64,000 bases of DNA from assembly GCA_049302185.1 (NCBI GenBank), contig JBAQLV010000030.1, forward strand, positions 1 through 64,000, read 5' to 3'. Below, in pieces: positions 16,059-24,712 of the stretch. Positions within the stretch are counted from its first letter, which is position 1. The number at the start of each line of letters is the position of its first letter. The notes below the pieces were generated by a model, which made no database searches, was not told the origin of the DNA, and saw only the letters and a list, made by a program, of their open reading frames with translations. Made by a program: the position numbers and the translations under genes. The stretch is from UBA1546 sp049302185 (GTDB lineage Bacteria; Nitrospirota; Thermodesulfovibrionia; Thermodesulfovibrionales; UBA1546).

Positions 16059-17393
16059 ATGACAGATAAAACAGAAGATAAAAAATCCGTTGTAGAAGCC
16101 GTAAGGCATCAGATAAAGATTCTGAATGGGATAGTCCTGCTAGTTGTCTATGCCCTTTTGTTCCTTATTGTAAGATTTCTGTATATGTTTCTTGATTACA
16201 TATCCACGCCGTCTCTGGTGACCATCCTGTCAATCATTGCAGGACTTGTGGTTATGGGCATGTATGTAGCTAACAGCGCTTCAAAAAAGGCTATTAGAAC
16301 AATAGATGACTATATCAACAAATTAAACACCCTTCTGACCACCACAAGAGACATACGGGAAATAGAATACGGCGACATACTGCTTGAGAATATTATGCAG
16401 AGCGCATTGAAAATTACAGGAGCGGATGCAGGTTCAATCATGCTTGTTGAAGGAGACAGGCTTGTATTTAAGATTGCAAAGGGCAGCAGAAGCGCTAATC
16501 TGCCGGGGCTTTCAATTCCAAGGTCTGCCGGTATTGCAGGATGGGCTGCTGAAAATGGCAGCAATGTCAGGATTGAGGACGCAAAGAATGACAGTAGATT
16601 TAACCCCGATGTTGATGCAATGACAGGCTACGAAACGAAATCGCTTCTCTGTGTGCCTTTAAAAATAAAGGCAGGGACAATCGGAGTGCTGGAACTCATT
16701 AACAAAGAGGACGGAGCCTTCACTCAGGAGGATGAAGAACTGCTGTCATATTTTTCCGACCAGGCTGCCATATCCATTGCCAGAACACAATTTATGGAAG
16801 ACCAGAGGAATTATGAGATTAATCTCACAGACATCCTTGTTGATACAATGGACACTCATATCTATGGAAAAGTCGGGCATTCAAAAAGAGTTGCGAAATA
16901 CAGCCTCATGATGGCAGATGAACTAAATATGTCAGAAAATGAAAAGCGGAAATTATACAAGGCATGCCTGCTTCATGACATCGGCTTCCTGAAAATAAAA
17001 CTAAAAGATGTGACATCAAAAGAGCAGTACAAGGCACATTCACGGCTTGGCTATGAAATGCTGCGGCTGATAAATTTTTATGCGGATATCGCTCCGTTTG
17101 TCCTGCATCATCATGAGCTGTATGAAGGCAATGGATACCCCAATAAACTGATAGGCAATGCAATACCCGTTGAATCAAGGATAATTGCCATTGCAGAGGC
17201 ATTTGACGCAATGACCAGCAGGGATTCATATAAATATGTCGGGAAGATGCTTGATAAGGCAGAGCATTTCTCTACTGCCGGCTTTCATTATGCAATTGAA
17301 GAACTCAAAAAGAATGCCGGCACACAGTTTGATCCCAACCTCGTAGACATATTTGTAAATAACATTGACGAGTCACTTCTTGAAGAGGCTTGA
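16059..17393 (+). CDS. Membrane-anchored GAF / HD-GYP regulatory protein (probable c-di-GMP phosphodiesterase)
   Basis: Signalling protein of 444 residues. Two N-terminal membrane helices (about 20-45 and 52-75) are followed by a GAF sensor domain (about 110-245) and a C-terminal HD-GYP domain (about 255-435). The HD pair is in ACLLHDIGFLKI, where the usual HDIGK lysine is Phe, and the GYP motif is in HHHELYEGNGYPNKL. HD-GYP proteins hydrolyse cyclic-di-GMP with a bi- or trinuclear metal centre; activity here is likely but the Lys-to-Phe change may matter. It has its own strong promoter with a very short leader. It is followed by a weak hairpin at 17409-17438 and by truA. Confidence 0.9.
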   Translation: MTDKTEDKKSVVEAVRHQIKILNGIVLLVVYALLFLIVRFLYMFLDYISTPSLVTILSIIAGLVVMGMYVANSASKKAIRTIDDYINKLNTLLTTTRDIREIEYGDILLENIMQSALKITGADAGSIMLVEGDRLVFKIAKGSRSANLPGLSIPRSAGIAGWAAENGSNVRIEDAKNDSRFNPDVDAMTGYETKSLLCVPLKIKAGTIGVLELINKEDGAFTQEDEELLSYFSDQAAISIARTQFMEDQRNYEINLTDILVDTMDTHIYGKVGHSKRVAKYSLMMADELNMSENEKRKLYKACLLHDIGFLKIKLKDVTSKEQYKAHSRLGYEMLRLINFYADIAPFVLHHHELYEGNGYPNKLIGNAIPVESRIIAIAEAFDAMTSRDSYKYVGKMLDKAEHFSTAGFHYAIEELKKNAGTQFDPNLVDIFVNNIDESLLEEA

Positions 17394-17408
17394 GATAACC
17401 AACCGCAT

Positions 17409-17438
17409 TTAACCCGAATAATGCATTTGGGGGGTTAA
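17409..17438 (+). terminator. Weak hairpin after the HD-GYP gene
   Basis: TTAACCC (17409-17415) pairs with GGGTTAA (17432-17438) across a 16-base loop, followed by ATTGTCTGTC. It lacks a clear T-run, so it is only a possible terminator. Confidence 0.3.
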
Positions 17439-17486
17439 TTGTCTGTCAAATGATTTTTCCAAATACCTGATTCAAAAAATTTCGGC

Positions 17487-18263
17487 ATGAAGAATATAAA
17501 ACTGCTCTTGGAATACGACGGCGCCAATTATCACGGCTGGCAGAGGCAGAAATGCCACGACACATTGCAGGAAATAATAGAGGACAGGCTGTTCAGGATA
17601 ACAGGGGAAAGGGCAGCTCTTATCAGCGCTTCAAGAACTGATGCAGGCGTTCACGCTATCGGACAGGTCGCCTCGTTTAGAACAAACTCAAATCTTGAAC
17701 CGACGACTCTGCAGCGGGCTCTCAATGCAACTCTTCCTGAAGACATAAGAATTCTCAATGCCGAGGAAACAGCAGAAGCGTTTCATCCGCGATATGACGC
17801 TCTCGGCAAAAGCTACTTTTACATTATAGCGAATACAAATTTTTCATCTGCGTTTCTTTACAGGTATGCATGGAGAGTGCCGTATACTCTTGACCTTGAT
17901 GAGATGAAAAAAGCCGGCGATTCACTTCTTGGCAGGCATGATTTTTCGGCATTCAGGGGAGCAGGATGCGGAGCAAAGAGCACAGTAAGAGAAATAACCT
18001 CGGTGAGTATTGAAAGAATCAGCAGCATTGATTTTATGACCGCAAAGATTAACGGAAATTTTATAAAAATAAAGGTGGAAGCAACTGCATTTCTCAGGCA
18101 TATGGTCAGAAATATCGTTGGAACGCTTGTTGAAATCGGCAGGGGGGAGATGACCCTGAATTCCGTATCAGAAGCGATTGAACTCAAAGACAGAAAAAAA
18201 ACCGGGCCTACAGCGCCTGCGCACGGCCTTTTTCTTGAAAAGGTCAAATATCATGATTCATGA
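17487..18263 (+). CDS. truA: tRNA pseudouridine(38-40) synthase
   Basis: Isomerises uridines 38-40 in the tRNA anticodon arm. It has 258 residues, the normal length. Motifs are LLEYDGANYHGWQRQ at the N-terminus, the catalytic aspartate in ASRTDAGVHAIGQ near 52, HPRYDALGKSYFY and the C-terminal FLRHMVRNIVGTLVEIGRG. There is no clear Shine-Dalgarno before the ATG. The gene is convergent with dksA, and the 58 bases between them are filled by a GATGCA-family repeat. Confidence 0.95.
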   Translation: MKNIKLLLEYDGANYHGWQRQKCHDTLQEIIEDRLFRITGERAALISASRTDAGVHAIGQVASFRTNSNLEPTTLQRALNATLPEDIRILNAEETAEAFHPRYDALGKSYFYIIANTNFSSAFLYRYAWRVPYTLDLDEMKKAGDSLLGRHDFSAFRGAGCGAKSTVREITSVSIERISSIDFMTAKINGNFIKIKVEATAFLRHMVRNIVGTLVEIGRGEMTLNSVSEAIELKDRKKTGPTAPAHGLFLEKVKYHDS

Positions 18264-18320
18264 TTCATGATGCAGGATTAGAGACTTTTCTTGTATCCTG
18301 TATCAGGCATCTTGCATCAT
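18250..18320. repeat. GATGCA-family inverted repeat between truA and dksA
   Basis: CATGATTCATGATTCATGAT and GCAGGATTAGAG are answered by CTTGTATCCTGTATCAGG and CATCTTGCATCATGC. The element covers the last codons of truA and the whole convergent gap, and may serve as a bidirectional terminator. Confidence 0.8.
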
Positions 18321-18321
18321 G

Positions 18322-18774
18322 CTATATAGGCCGTTCTTTCTCTATCGCCTCTAACTGCTCTATCTTTTCCTGACAGTCCTTGCAATAAATTGCGAATGGA
18401 AGAACCTTCAGCCTTTCTTCGCTTATCTTGCCGCCGCAGTCCTCGCAGATTCCATAAGTTCCCTCTTGAAGCTTTCCAAGCGCTGCATCTATCTTTACCA
18501 TTACTTCTCTGTGGATGCCGAGCTGCCTCAGGCTTATATCCTCTGAAAGGTCAACAACAGACCAGTCGCCGTCATCAAGGGCAGTGTCAACAAGCTGCCT
18601 TGTTTCGCCTTTTATGTATTTGGATATCTCAATCTTTGCTTCTTTAACAATCTGCTCTCTTTTTTGAATCAGAAGTTTTCTTACTGCCTCGGATTTAGAA
18701 ATCTTTTTCTGCTGTTTCTTGGCTTTTTTAACATTCTTTTTCGCTGTATTCTTTGAACGTTTTTTTGCAGCCAT
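18322..18774 (-). CDS. dksA: DksA/TraR family zinc-finger transcription factor
   Basis: Protein of 150 residues that would bind the RNA polymerase secondary channel and modulate transcription, usually with ppGpp. A very basic Lys-rich tail (1-35) is followed by a coiled coil and the C4 zinc finger CEDCGGKISEERL...CKDC near 112-136. The tip residues in DDGDW (about 67-71) resemble the acidic tip of DksA. Its ATG overlaps the TAA of the small protein upstream (TAATG), which ties it to the rpsB-tsf-pyrH-frr operon. Confidence 0.9.
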   Translation of the reverse strand: MAAKKRSKNTAKKNVKKAKKQQKKISKSEAVRKLLIQKREQIVKEAKIEISKYIKGETRQLVDTALDDGDWSVVDLSEDISLRQLGIHREVMVKIDAALGKLQEGTYGICEDCGGKISEERLKVLPFAIYCKDCQEKIEQLEAIEKERPI

Positions 18775-18935
18775 TATTTTACCTCTTTCGGTTTTTCTGT
18801 GGTTTCCGCCTTACCTTCTTCTTTAAAAACCTCTATAATGCTTCTCACGTTTACCCCTGCCTGTTGAAGAGCCTTCTGAATATCAGGCAATTTCGCACCA
18901 ACGACTTTAAGCATAAAGTTACTATTAACAGCCAT
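18774..18935 (-). CDS. Small protein of 53 residues between frr and dksA, function unknown
   Basis: Starts at ATG 18935 with GGAGGTGTAAG upstream, and its TAA overlaps the dksA ATG by one base. It begins MAVNSNFMLKVVGAKLPDIQ and is rich in helix formers up to about residue 40, with a charged, Lys/Glu-rich tail. The frr stop lies one base upstream of its start codon, so it is tightly packed in the ribosome-assembly operon. I do not recognise a family. The good binding site and exact spacing on both sides make it a credible gene rather than chance. Confidence 0.75.
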   Translation of the reverse strand: MAVNSNFMLKVVGAKLPDIQKALQQAGVNVRSIIEVFKEEGKAETTEKPKEVK

Positions 18936-18936
18936 C

Positions 18937-19494
18937 TTACACCTCCATTATTTCCTTTTCTTTATGCATCAGTATTTCATCTATTTTTTTAACATAAGAA
19001 TCTGTGGATTTTTGAATTTCATCGAGTGATTTCTTTGTATCATCCTCGCTCAGGTGCTTTTCTTTTTCAAGTTTTTTTATTTCGTCGTTAACATCTCTTC
19101 TTATATTTCTTACAGCAACTTTTGCATCTTCGGAATTTTTCCTTACAACTTTAACGAGCTGTTTCCTGCGCTCTTCCGTAAGTGACGGTATATTGATTCT
19201 TATGACCTTTCCGTCGTTTGTCGGCGTCAGTCCAAGGTCTGATTTCATTATAGCCTTTTCTATATCGGAGATTATCTTCTGATCCCACGGCTGGATTGCT
19301 ATCTGGCGGCTTTCCGGCACACTTAATGATGCAAGCTGCTGAAGCGGAGTAGGCGTTCCATAATAATCAACTTTTATGCCGTCAAGGAGCGCGAGAGACG
19401 CCCGGCCTGTTCTCACAGAAGCGAACTCTTTCTTGAGCGCTTCTATGGAGTGGTCCATTTTCTCAACGGCCTTTCTTTTTAGCTCTTTCTCCAT
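18937..19494 (-). CDS. frr: Ribosome recycling factor
   Basis: Splits post-termination ribosomes together with EF-G. It has 185 residues, the standard length. Family motifs are SVRTGRASLALLDGIKVDYYGTPTPL near 27-52, IQPWDQKII near 75 and IRINIPSLTEERRKQLVK near 106. It starts at 19494 with GGAGGACACA upstream and overlaps the end of pyrH by 32 bases. Gene order rpsB-tsf-pyrH-frr is the classic bacterial arrangement. Confidence 0.97.
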   Translation of the reverse strand: MEKELKRKAVEKMDHSIEALKKEFASVRTGRASLALLDGIKVDYYGTPTPLQQLASLSVPESRQIAIQPWDQKIISDIEKAIMKSDLGLTPTNDGKVIRINIPSLTEERRKQLVKVVRKNSEDAKVAVRNIRRDVNDEIKKLEKEKHLSEDDTKKSLDEIQKSTDSYVKKIDEILMHKEKEIMEV

Positions 19495-20215
19495 TGTGTC
19501 CTCCTACGATGGTGCCTATCTTTTTGCCTCTGGCAACATTTTTTATATTGTCTTTTCCTCTAAGGTTAACTACCACAATCGGGAGGTTGTTGTCCATACA
19601 TAATGAGATAGCAGTTGAATCCATAACGCTGAGCCCTTTTCTGAGAACATCCATATAACTTATAGTATCGTATTTTTTTGCATTTGGGTCTTTTACGGGG
19701 TCGGCAGAATACACCCCGTCAACCTTTGTCGCTTTGATTATTACCTCAGCTCCTATTTCCATTGCCCTTAAAGCAGCGGCGGTGTCTGTCGTAAAATAAG
19801 GATTGCCGGTGCCTGCCGCAAATATGACAACGCGGTCCTTTTCAAGATGACGCATTGCCTTTCGCCTTATGTAAGGCTCGGCGATTTCTCTCATGTCTAT
19901 GGCTGACTGCACCCTTGTGGGGACATTGTTTTTTTCAAGTGAATTCTGCAGGGCAAGGGCGTTTATGACAGTTGCGAGCATTCCCATATAATCTGCTGAT
20001 GCGCGCTCCATGCCTTTCACGCTTGCTTCCACACCCCTGAATATATTGCCGCCGCCTATCACTACCGCGACCTCAGCGCCCATATTCACAACCTTCTTAA
20101 TCTCTTTGGCTATAAAATCCACTGTAGCGGAATCTATGCCAAAGTCTTTGGCGCCCATCAGGGCTTCACCGCTGAGTTTTAGGAGTATTCTTTTATACTT
20201 CAACAAAGACTTCAT
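19463..20215 (-). CDS. pyrH: Uridylate kinase
   Basis: Phosphorylates UMP to UDP in pyrimidine nucleotide synthesis, as a homohexamer of the amino-acid-kinase fold. It has 250 residues. Motifs are RILLKLSGEALMG at the start, VVIGGGNIFRG near 52, the ASADYMGMLATVINALAL stretch, and AAGTGNPYFTTDTAAALRA near 135. It lies six bases downstream of tsf. The C-terminal tail (GERAKKKGR) is slightly longer than usual and overlaps frr. Confidence 0.97.
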   Translation of the reverse strand: MKSLLKYKRILLKLSGEALMGAKDFGIDSATVDFIAKEIKKVVNMGAEVAVVIGGGNIFRGVEASVKGMERASADYMGMLATVINALALQNSLEKNNVPTRVQSAIDMREIAEPYIRRKAMRHLEKDRVVIFAAGTGNPYFTTDTAAALRAMEIGAEVIIKATKVDGVYSADPVKDPNAKKYDTISYMDVLRKGLSVMDSTAISLCMDNNLPIVVVNLRGKDNIKNVARGKKIGTIVGGHNGERAKKKGR

Positions 20216-20221
20216 TGCTAT

Positions 20222-20824
20222 CTATTGTTTTTCACCAAGCTGGAATCTGACAAACCGCCTTATCACAATATTTTCTCCGAGTTTTGCTATCTTCTCAGTG
20301 ACAAGTTCTTTTATCTTCAATTTCTGTTCAGGATCTTTTACAAAGGCCTGTTCAAGAAGACACGTATCGCTGAAAAACTTATCAAGCTTGCCCTCAACTA
20401 TCTTCTCTACAACCTGAGGAGGCTTGTTTGCTACCTGAGCCTTGTATATATCCTTCTCTCTTTCTATGATATCCTGCGGCACATCTTCATGTGAAAGGTA
20501 AGAAGGATTTGCAGCGGCTATATGCAGGGCAACATCCTTAACAAGCCCCTTGAAATCATCTGTTTTCGCAACAAAATCCGTCTCACAGTTTACCTCCAGA
20601 AGAACGCCTATTTTGTCCATGTGTATATATGAACTAACAAGCCCTTCTGATGCGCTCCTGCTGGCTTTTTTTGCGGCAGTGGCAAGGCCTTTCTGCCTGA
20701 GACAATCTATTGCTTTCTCAAAATCACCTTTGCTTTCGGTAAGCGCCTTTTTGCACTCCATCATGCCTGCGCCCGTTTTCTCCCTGAGTTCTTTTACCCT
20801 GTCGGCTGAAATAGTCGTCATCAT
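20222..20824 (-). CDS. tsf: Elongation factor Ts
   Basis: Nucleotide exchange factor for EF-Tu. It has 200 residues, which is the short form lacking part of the core repeat found in E. coli. Motifs are VKELREKTGAGMMECKKAL near the start, GLVSSYIHMDKIGVLLEVNCETDFVAK near 61-87 and the C-terminal FVRFQLGE. Two ATGs are adjacent (20824 and 20821), preceded by GGAGATAAA. It overlaps the rpsB stop by four bases. Confidence 0.96.
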   Translation of the reverse strand: MMTTISADRVKELREKTGAGMMECKKALTESKGDFEKAIDCLRQKGLATAAKKASRSASEGLVSSYIHMDKIGVLLEVNCETDFVAKTDDFKGLVKDVALHIAAANPSYLSHEDVPQDIIEREKDIYKAQVANKPPQVVEKIVEGKLDKFFSDTCLLEQAFVKDPEQKLKIKELVTEKIAKLGENIVIRRFVRFQLGEKQ

Positions 20825-21618
20825 TTTATCTCCTTCACCTCTGCTTCAGCTCGGTTGCGAGTCGAAACGACCTGCTCCTCCTGATGCACTTTTTCCTCTA
20901 CCGCAGCTTTTTCTGTTTCTTCAGCCATGCTCTTTGACAATGTCTCCCTGCCTTCAAGCACTGCGTCTGCCATCTTCGCAGATAGAAGTTTTATTGCCCT
21001 GATAGCATCATCATTGCCGGGGATAACATGGTCAATCTCATCAGGATCACAGTTTGTGTCAACAACACCGACTACCGGGATGGAAAGCTTTCTCGCTTCT
21101 GCTACGGCAATGCGCTCTTTTTTGGGATCTATAACAAATACGGCAGAAGGGATGCTCGCCATCTCTTTTATGCCGCTGAGGTTTTTTTCGAGTTTGCCCC
21201 GCTCCTTTTCAAGTTCAGCGACCTCCTTCTTGGGAAGAAGATCATATGTGCCGTCTGCCTTCATAGTCTCTATCTGCTTTAGTCTTTCTATGCTCTTTTT
21301 TATTGTTAAAAAGTTAGTGAGCATACCGCCGAGCCATCTCTGATTTACAAAGAAAGCCCCTGCCCTCTTTGCCTCTTCGTATACAGCATCCTGCGCCTGT
21401 TTCTTTGTGCCGACAAAAAGAAAGGTTCCGTTGCCGGCAGCAACCTTCTTAACAAAATTATACGCATCCTCAAGCCCCTTCATCGTTTTCTGAAGGTCAA
21501 TGATGTAGATGCCGTTCCTCTCCCCGAAGATATATTTTTTCATCTTGGGGTTCCAACGCTTCACCTGATGTCCGAAATGGACACCGGCTTCAAGAAGTTC
21601 TTTCATTGATGCTACCAT
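20821..21618 (-). CDS. rpsB: 30S ribosomal protein S2
   Basis: Small-subunit ribosomal protein with 265 residues. Motifs are LLEAGVHFGHQVKRWNPKMKKYIFGERNGIYIIDLQKT at the start (in two parts), NQRWLGGMLTNF near 92 and VGVVDTNCDPDEIDHVIPGNDDAIRA near 185. The last 30 residues form a charged, Glu-rich tail. A ribosome-binding site (GGAGG) precedes the ATG. It heads the rpsB-tsf-pyrH-frr operon and has a structured leader with its own promoter at 21751-21779. Confidence 0.97.
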   Translation of the reverse strand: MVASMKELLEAGVHFGHQVKRWNPKMKKYIFGERNGIYIIDLQKTMKGLEDAYNFVKKVAAGNGTFLFVGTKKQAQDAVYEEAKRAGAFFVNQRWLGGMLTNFLTIKKSIERLKQIETMKADGTYDLLPKKEVAELEKERGKLEKNLSGIKEMASIPSAVFVIDPKKERIAVAEARKLSIPVVGVVDTNCDPDEIDHVIPGNDDAIRAIKLLSAKMADAVLEGRETLSKSMAEETEKAAVEEKVHQEEQVVSTRNRAEAEVKEIK

Positions 21619-21696
21619 TTTTATCCTCCTCTGGTTTTTCCTCCGCCTTTTCCCCTATACCCATACGGGACCACATAGGAGAAAGTTGATGGCGTG

Positions 21697-21742
21697 TGTT
21701 TTTACCCCGTTAGAAAGAACATATTTTTCTGACGGGGTTTAC
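21697..21742 (-). promoter_or_regulatory. Hairpin leader at the start of the rpsB transcript
   Basis: On the minus strand CCCCGTCAGAAA pairs with TTTCTAACGGGG across AAATATGTTC. It would be the very 5' end of the rpsB mRNA, about 80 bases before the start codon. S2 is known to autoregulate rpsB-tsf through leader structures in several phyla. Whether this hairpin is one is inference. Confidence 0.45.
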
Positions 21743-21750
21743 GAGGTAAC

Positions 21751-21779
21751 AGAGTAACATAAAAGGTATTTTTTTTCAA
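21751..21779 (-). promoter_or_regulatory. Candidate sigma-70 promoter of the rpsB operon
   Basis: On the minus strand TTGAAA, 17 bases, then TACTCT. The predicted transcript start falls just before the hairpin at 21697-21742. Confidence 0.5.
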
Positions 21780-21843
21780 GAGGACGCATTAAATCTGTCA
21801 AGCCAATTTAGAAATGTCCTGTTTTTAAGTTGCTGCCTCTTTC

Positions 21844-22923
21844 TTATTCATGAATCTTTCTGAAGAATTTTACAGCTATAACTGCGAATACCAGAGGGAC
21901 AAACCATGCCGCGATAATAGGAGGAAGTATCCCCGCATATCCCATTGAGAGGGACATTGCATGGCTGACCCAGTAAAGAAGGCTTATAAAAATGCCAATC
22001 GCAGTTGTTGCAAGCCCTCCCCCTGCTTTCCCTCTCATCGGCAGGGAAATTCCGAGCAAAACCATAAAGAAATTAACGACAGGATATGAGATCTTAGAAT
22101 TCAAATCAACCAGAAGTTTCAGATTTTTGAATCCTGCCTCCTCTAATCTCTTTGTATACCTGAAAAGTTCTTTTATGCCCATATCTTCCGGCTTCCGTAT
22201 CTCTTCGGCAAAGACAGAAGGCGGACCGATGAACGGAGACTCAAGCGACTTATGATTTTTTATTGAACTCTGCTCCATGTCATATACAGTCACATTCTCA
22301 AGCACCCATTTACCATCCGAGTCTTTGCCAGCAATCCATCGCGCTTCCTCAGCCTCTATTCTTTCTATCAGGCGCTCGGCGCCGAGTTTGAATATGCTGA
22401 TATCCTTAGAGATCTTTTCCTCCGGCATATACAGTCCTACCTTCACTATAGAACCGTCTGCTGCCCTCAGCCACATCGTGCCTTCTTTGAATGAGAACTT
22501 TTTGCCCTTTTTCATGATTGAACTTTTAAGCTCGAACGCCCTCTTTGAGAATTCAGGCACTACCGCCTCTCCGAGGATAAAACCGAAGAGACTCAGGATT
22601 ATGCCGCCGTATAGGAAAGGCATAAACAGAGTCCTAAGACGGCCGCCTGCTGCCTTAATTGCTGTTATTTCCTCCCTCCTCTTTGCCTGACTGATAACAA
22701 ACAAACTGCAAAGAAGAATTGCCATCGGGAAAAGATAGAGAAGATACCGGGGAAAATTGAAAACCACATAAAGCATAAGGCTTTTTATAGACGGCTTATA
22801 CGGCAAAAAGTCGTCTATCTTATCAATCAGGTCAAGAAGGCTGAATATGAGGGCAAGCCCCGCTGCAATTAAAGTTAAAACCTTAAAAAACTCCCTGAGA
22901 TAATGCTTCTGGATTATCAGCAT
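21844..22923 (-). CDS. lptG: LPS export permease LptG-like (YjgP/YjgQ family)
   Basis: Integral membrane protein of 359 residues. It is one of the two permease subunits of the LptB2FG transporter, which extracts lipopolysaccharide from the inner membrane. It has N-terminal helices, a periplasmic jellyroll of about 150 residues (about 120-270) and C-terminal helices containing the conserved ISYPVVNFFMVLLGISLPMRGK. It lies two bases after lptF, so the two are co-transcribed. LptG rather than LptF is chosen from gene order and similarity of the N-terminus (LREFFKVLTLIAAGLALIF). The assignment between the two could be swapped. Confidence 0.88.
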   Translation of the reverse strand: MLIIQKHYLREFFKVLTLIAAGLALIFSLLDLIDKIDDFLPYKPSIKSLMLYVVFNFPRYLLYLFPMAILLCSLFVISQAKRREEITAIKAAGGRLRTLFMPFLYGGIILSLFGFILGEAVVPEFSKRAFELKSSIMKKGKKFSFKEGTMWLRAADGSIVKVGLYMPEEKISKDISIFKLGAERLIERIEAEEARWIAGKDSDGKWVLENVTVYDMEQSSIKNHKSLESPFIGPPSVFAEEIRKPEDMGIKELFRYTKRLEEAGFKNLKLLVDLNSKISYPVVNFFMVLLGISLPMRGKAGGGLATTAIGIFISLLYWVSHAMSLSMGYAGILPPIIAAWFVPLVFAVIAVKFFRKIHE

Positions 22924-22925
22924 TG

Positions 22926-24005
22926 CTACCTCTTAGCCTCCCTTTTAAACACCCCAATTGAGAAAAGACCGAGGATAATTGTCGGACTCCATGCTGCAAT
23001 ATAGTGAGGCATCTTCCCTGACCTTGCAAGATTTTCCCCGTAGATGAGTAACACATAAAAAACAGCAAATATAAAAAGTCCGAGAGTAAGCCCGCCAAGC
23101 CTCCCTGATTTCCCTGCAAACAGCGACAGCGGTGGGCCAAGCAGCATGAGTATCAGGCATACGGAGGGCAGGGAGAGCCTTCTGTGCAGTTCAAGGAAGA
23201 AAGGCACTGCCTGCTGCTGCGACAGGTTGTTCGTCTCGCGCAAAAGCTCAAATGGCGTAAGTTCACTGTTTTTCCTGGCAGGCTGTTCTGTGTTAAGGTT
23301 TAAGGACAGATGATACCCCGCGAAGAAAAACTCCGTTGAACTGCTCCCTCTTGCAATCTGCATATATCCGTCCTTTAAATAGAATGCTATATCAATACCA
23401 TCCACAGCGGAAATCCTGCCTTCCTTTGCAGTCACAACTTTCGGCTCTTTTTTATTTCTCTCATCATATATGAATATTCCCCGCATCCTGTCTGCCTCAG
23501 GTTTTTCCTTCACAAACAGCACAATATCCTTAAACAGGGTGGTAAAAACTCCCTCTTCTATAGCAGCAGGCGCCCTTGTCGTTATTACATTTGAAATGGT
23601 TTCTCTCAGTTTTATCATGCTGACAGGGCCAAGATAAAAGCTCACAAGCATGCCTGTGAGAAAACAGCTTATCCCAAGAACAATCACCGGCGCAGCTATC
23701 GCCTTAAACGTCATCCCGCTTGCCCTGAGTATCACAATCTCATTATCGGTATTTAATCTGCCATAGGTAAGCAGAGTTGACATTAAAAGAGACATCGGCA
23801 GTGTAAGGATTAGCATCGGAGGCTGCAGATAGAGTATTATCTTTAACATATCAAAGAGAGATGCGCCGACAACAGAAAGCAACCTGCTCAACCTGAGTAT
23901 TTTTTCCATTATAAGAATAAAATTGAGTGCGATGAGGCTTAAAAGAAATGTAAGGACAAGCTCCCTGAGCATCTCCTTGTGTATTGTATAAATCCTTATT
24001 TTCAT
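22926..24005 (-). CDS. lptF: LPS export permease LptF-like (YjgP/YjgQ family)
   Basis: Partner permease of LptG, also 359 residues. The N-terminal helix region has IHKEMLRELVLTFLLSLIALNFILIMEKI (in two parts), then PMSLLMSTLLTYGRLNTDNEIVILRASGM, the coupling-helix region contacting LptB. A periplasmic beta domain (about 125-255) is followed by helices with LHRRLSLPSVCLILMLLGPPL. Upstream is a short palindromic element (24009-24032) and a weak promoter-like TTGGTG/TAAAAT pair. The gene indicates an outer membrane with LPS. Confidence 0.88.
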   Translation of the reverse strand: MKIRIYTIHKEMLRELVLTFLLSLIALNFILIMEKILRLSRLLSVVGASLFDMLKIILYLQPPMLILTLPMSLLMSTLLTYGRLNTDNEIVILRASGMTFKAIAAPVIVLGISCFLTGMLVSFYLGPVSMIKLRETISNVITTRAPAAIEEGVFTTLFKDIVLFVKEKPEADRMRGIFIYDERNKKEPKVVTAKEGRISAVDGIDIAFYLKDGYMQIARGSSSTEFFFAGYHLSLNLNTEQPARKNSELTPFELLRETNNLSQQQAVPFFLELHRRLSLPSVCLILMLLGPPLSLFAGKSGRLGGLTLGLFIFAVFYVLLIYGENLARSGKMPHYIAAWSPTIILGLFSIGVFKREAKR

Positions 24006-24008
24006 TTG

Positions 24009-24032
24009 TCGCAGACTCGACTCTCCGAGAGG
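24009..24032. repeat. Short element GACTCGACTCTCCGAGAGG upstream of lptF
   Basis: Near copy of the element at 12076-12101. Related sequences containing CTACGAGTC occur at 24092-24113 and 50938-50962. The role is unknown. Confidence 0.45.
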
Positions 24033-24144
24033 TATTTTACCTTATTTGCGTCTTTGACACCAAATATTCATAAATGTTAAACTTTAAACCCGCTCTACGA
24101 GTCATCGACTGCATTGTTTGAGGGGAAGATAAGAGGGCTCTGAT

Positions 24145-24708
24145 TTGGACATCAAAAAAATAGAAAAAGGGGTAAGGCTTATACTTGAAGGCATCGGTGA
24201 AGACCCTGAAAGGGCAGGGCTCAAAGACACCCCCTCCCGCGTTGCCAAGATGTATGAAGAAATATTCTCAGGGCTTGAGACTCCGACAGAGGAGATACTC
24301 AAACACATCGAGGGCGAAAGCCATGATGAGATGGTGCTTTTAAAAGATATCCCCTTTTATTCTGTATGCGAACACCACCTCCTGCCTTTCATAGGCAAGG
24401 CCCATGTTGCATACATACCGAGCGCCGGCAAGATAGCAGGCATCGGAGAACTCGCAAAGGCAGTTGAAGTCCTTGCAAAGAAACCGCAGGTGCAGGAGCG
24501 TCTTACGGCACAGCTTGCAGACATGCTTATGGAAAAGCTGAAACCAAAAGGCGCAATGGTAATTATTGACGCAGAGCATCTGTGCCTGAGTATGCGCGGA
24601 TTGAAAAAACCGGGGGCAAGAACAGTGACATCAGCAGTAAGAGGGATATTCAGGACAAAGGAATCAACACGGGCAGAACTTCTGGAACTGATAAAAAAGA
24701 GAGACTAA
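24145..24708 (+). CDS. folE: GTP cyclohydrolase I
   Basis: Converts GTP to dihydroneopterin triphosphate, the first step of folate synthesis. It has 187 residues. The zinc and active-site motifs are SVCEHHLLPFIGKAHVAYIP near 74-93 and the later cysteine in AEHLCLSMRG near 143-152. The start is TTG at 24145 with AGAGGG 7 bases upstream. Next is folD, another one-carbon/folate gene, but the two are separated by a mobile-looking repeat. Confidence 0.96.
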   Translation: MDIKKIEKGVRLILEGIGEDPERAGLKDTPSRVAKMYEEIFSGLETPTEEILKHIEGESHDEMVLLKDIPFYSVCEHHLLPFIGKAHVAYIPSAGKIAGIGELAKAVEVLAKKPQVQERLTAQLADMLMEKLKPKGAMVIIDAEHLCLSMRGLKKPGARTVTSAVRGIFRTKESTRAELLELIKKRD

Positions 24709-24712
24709 ACAA

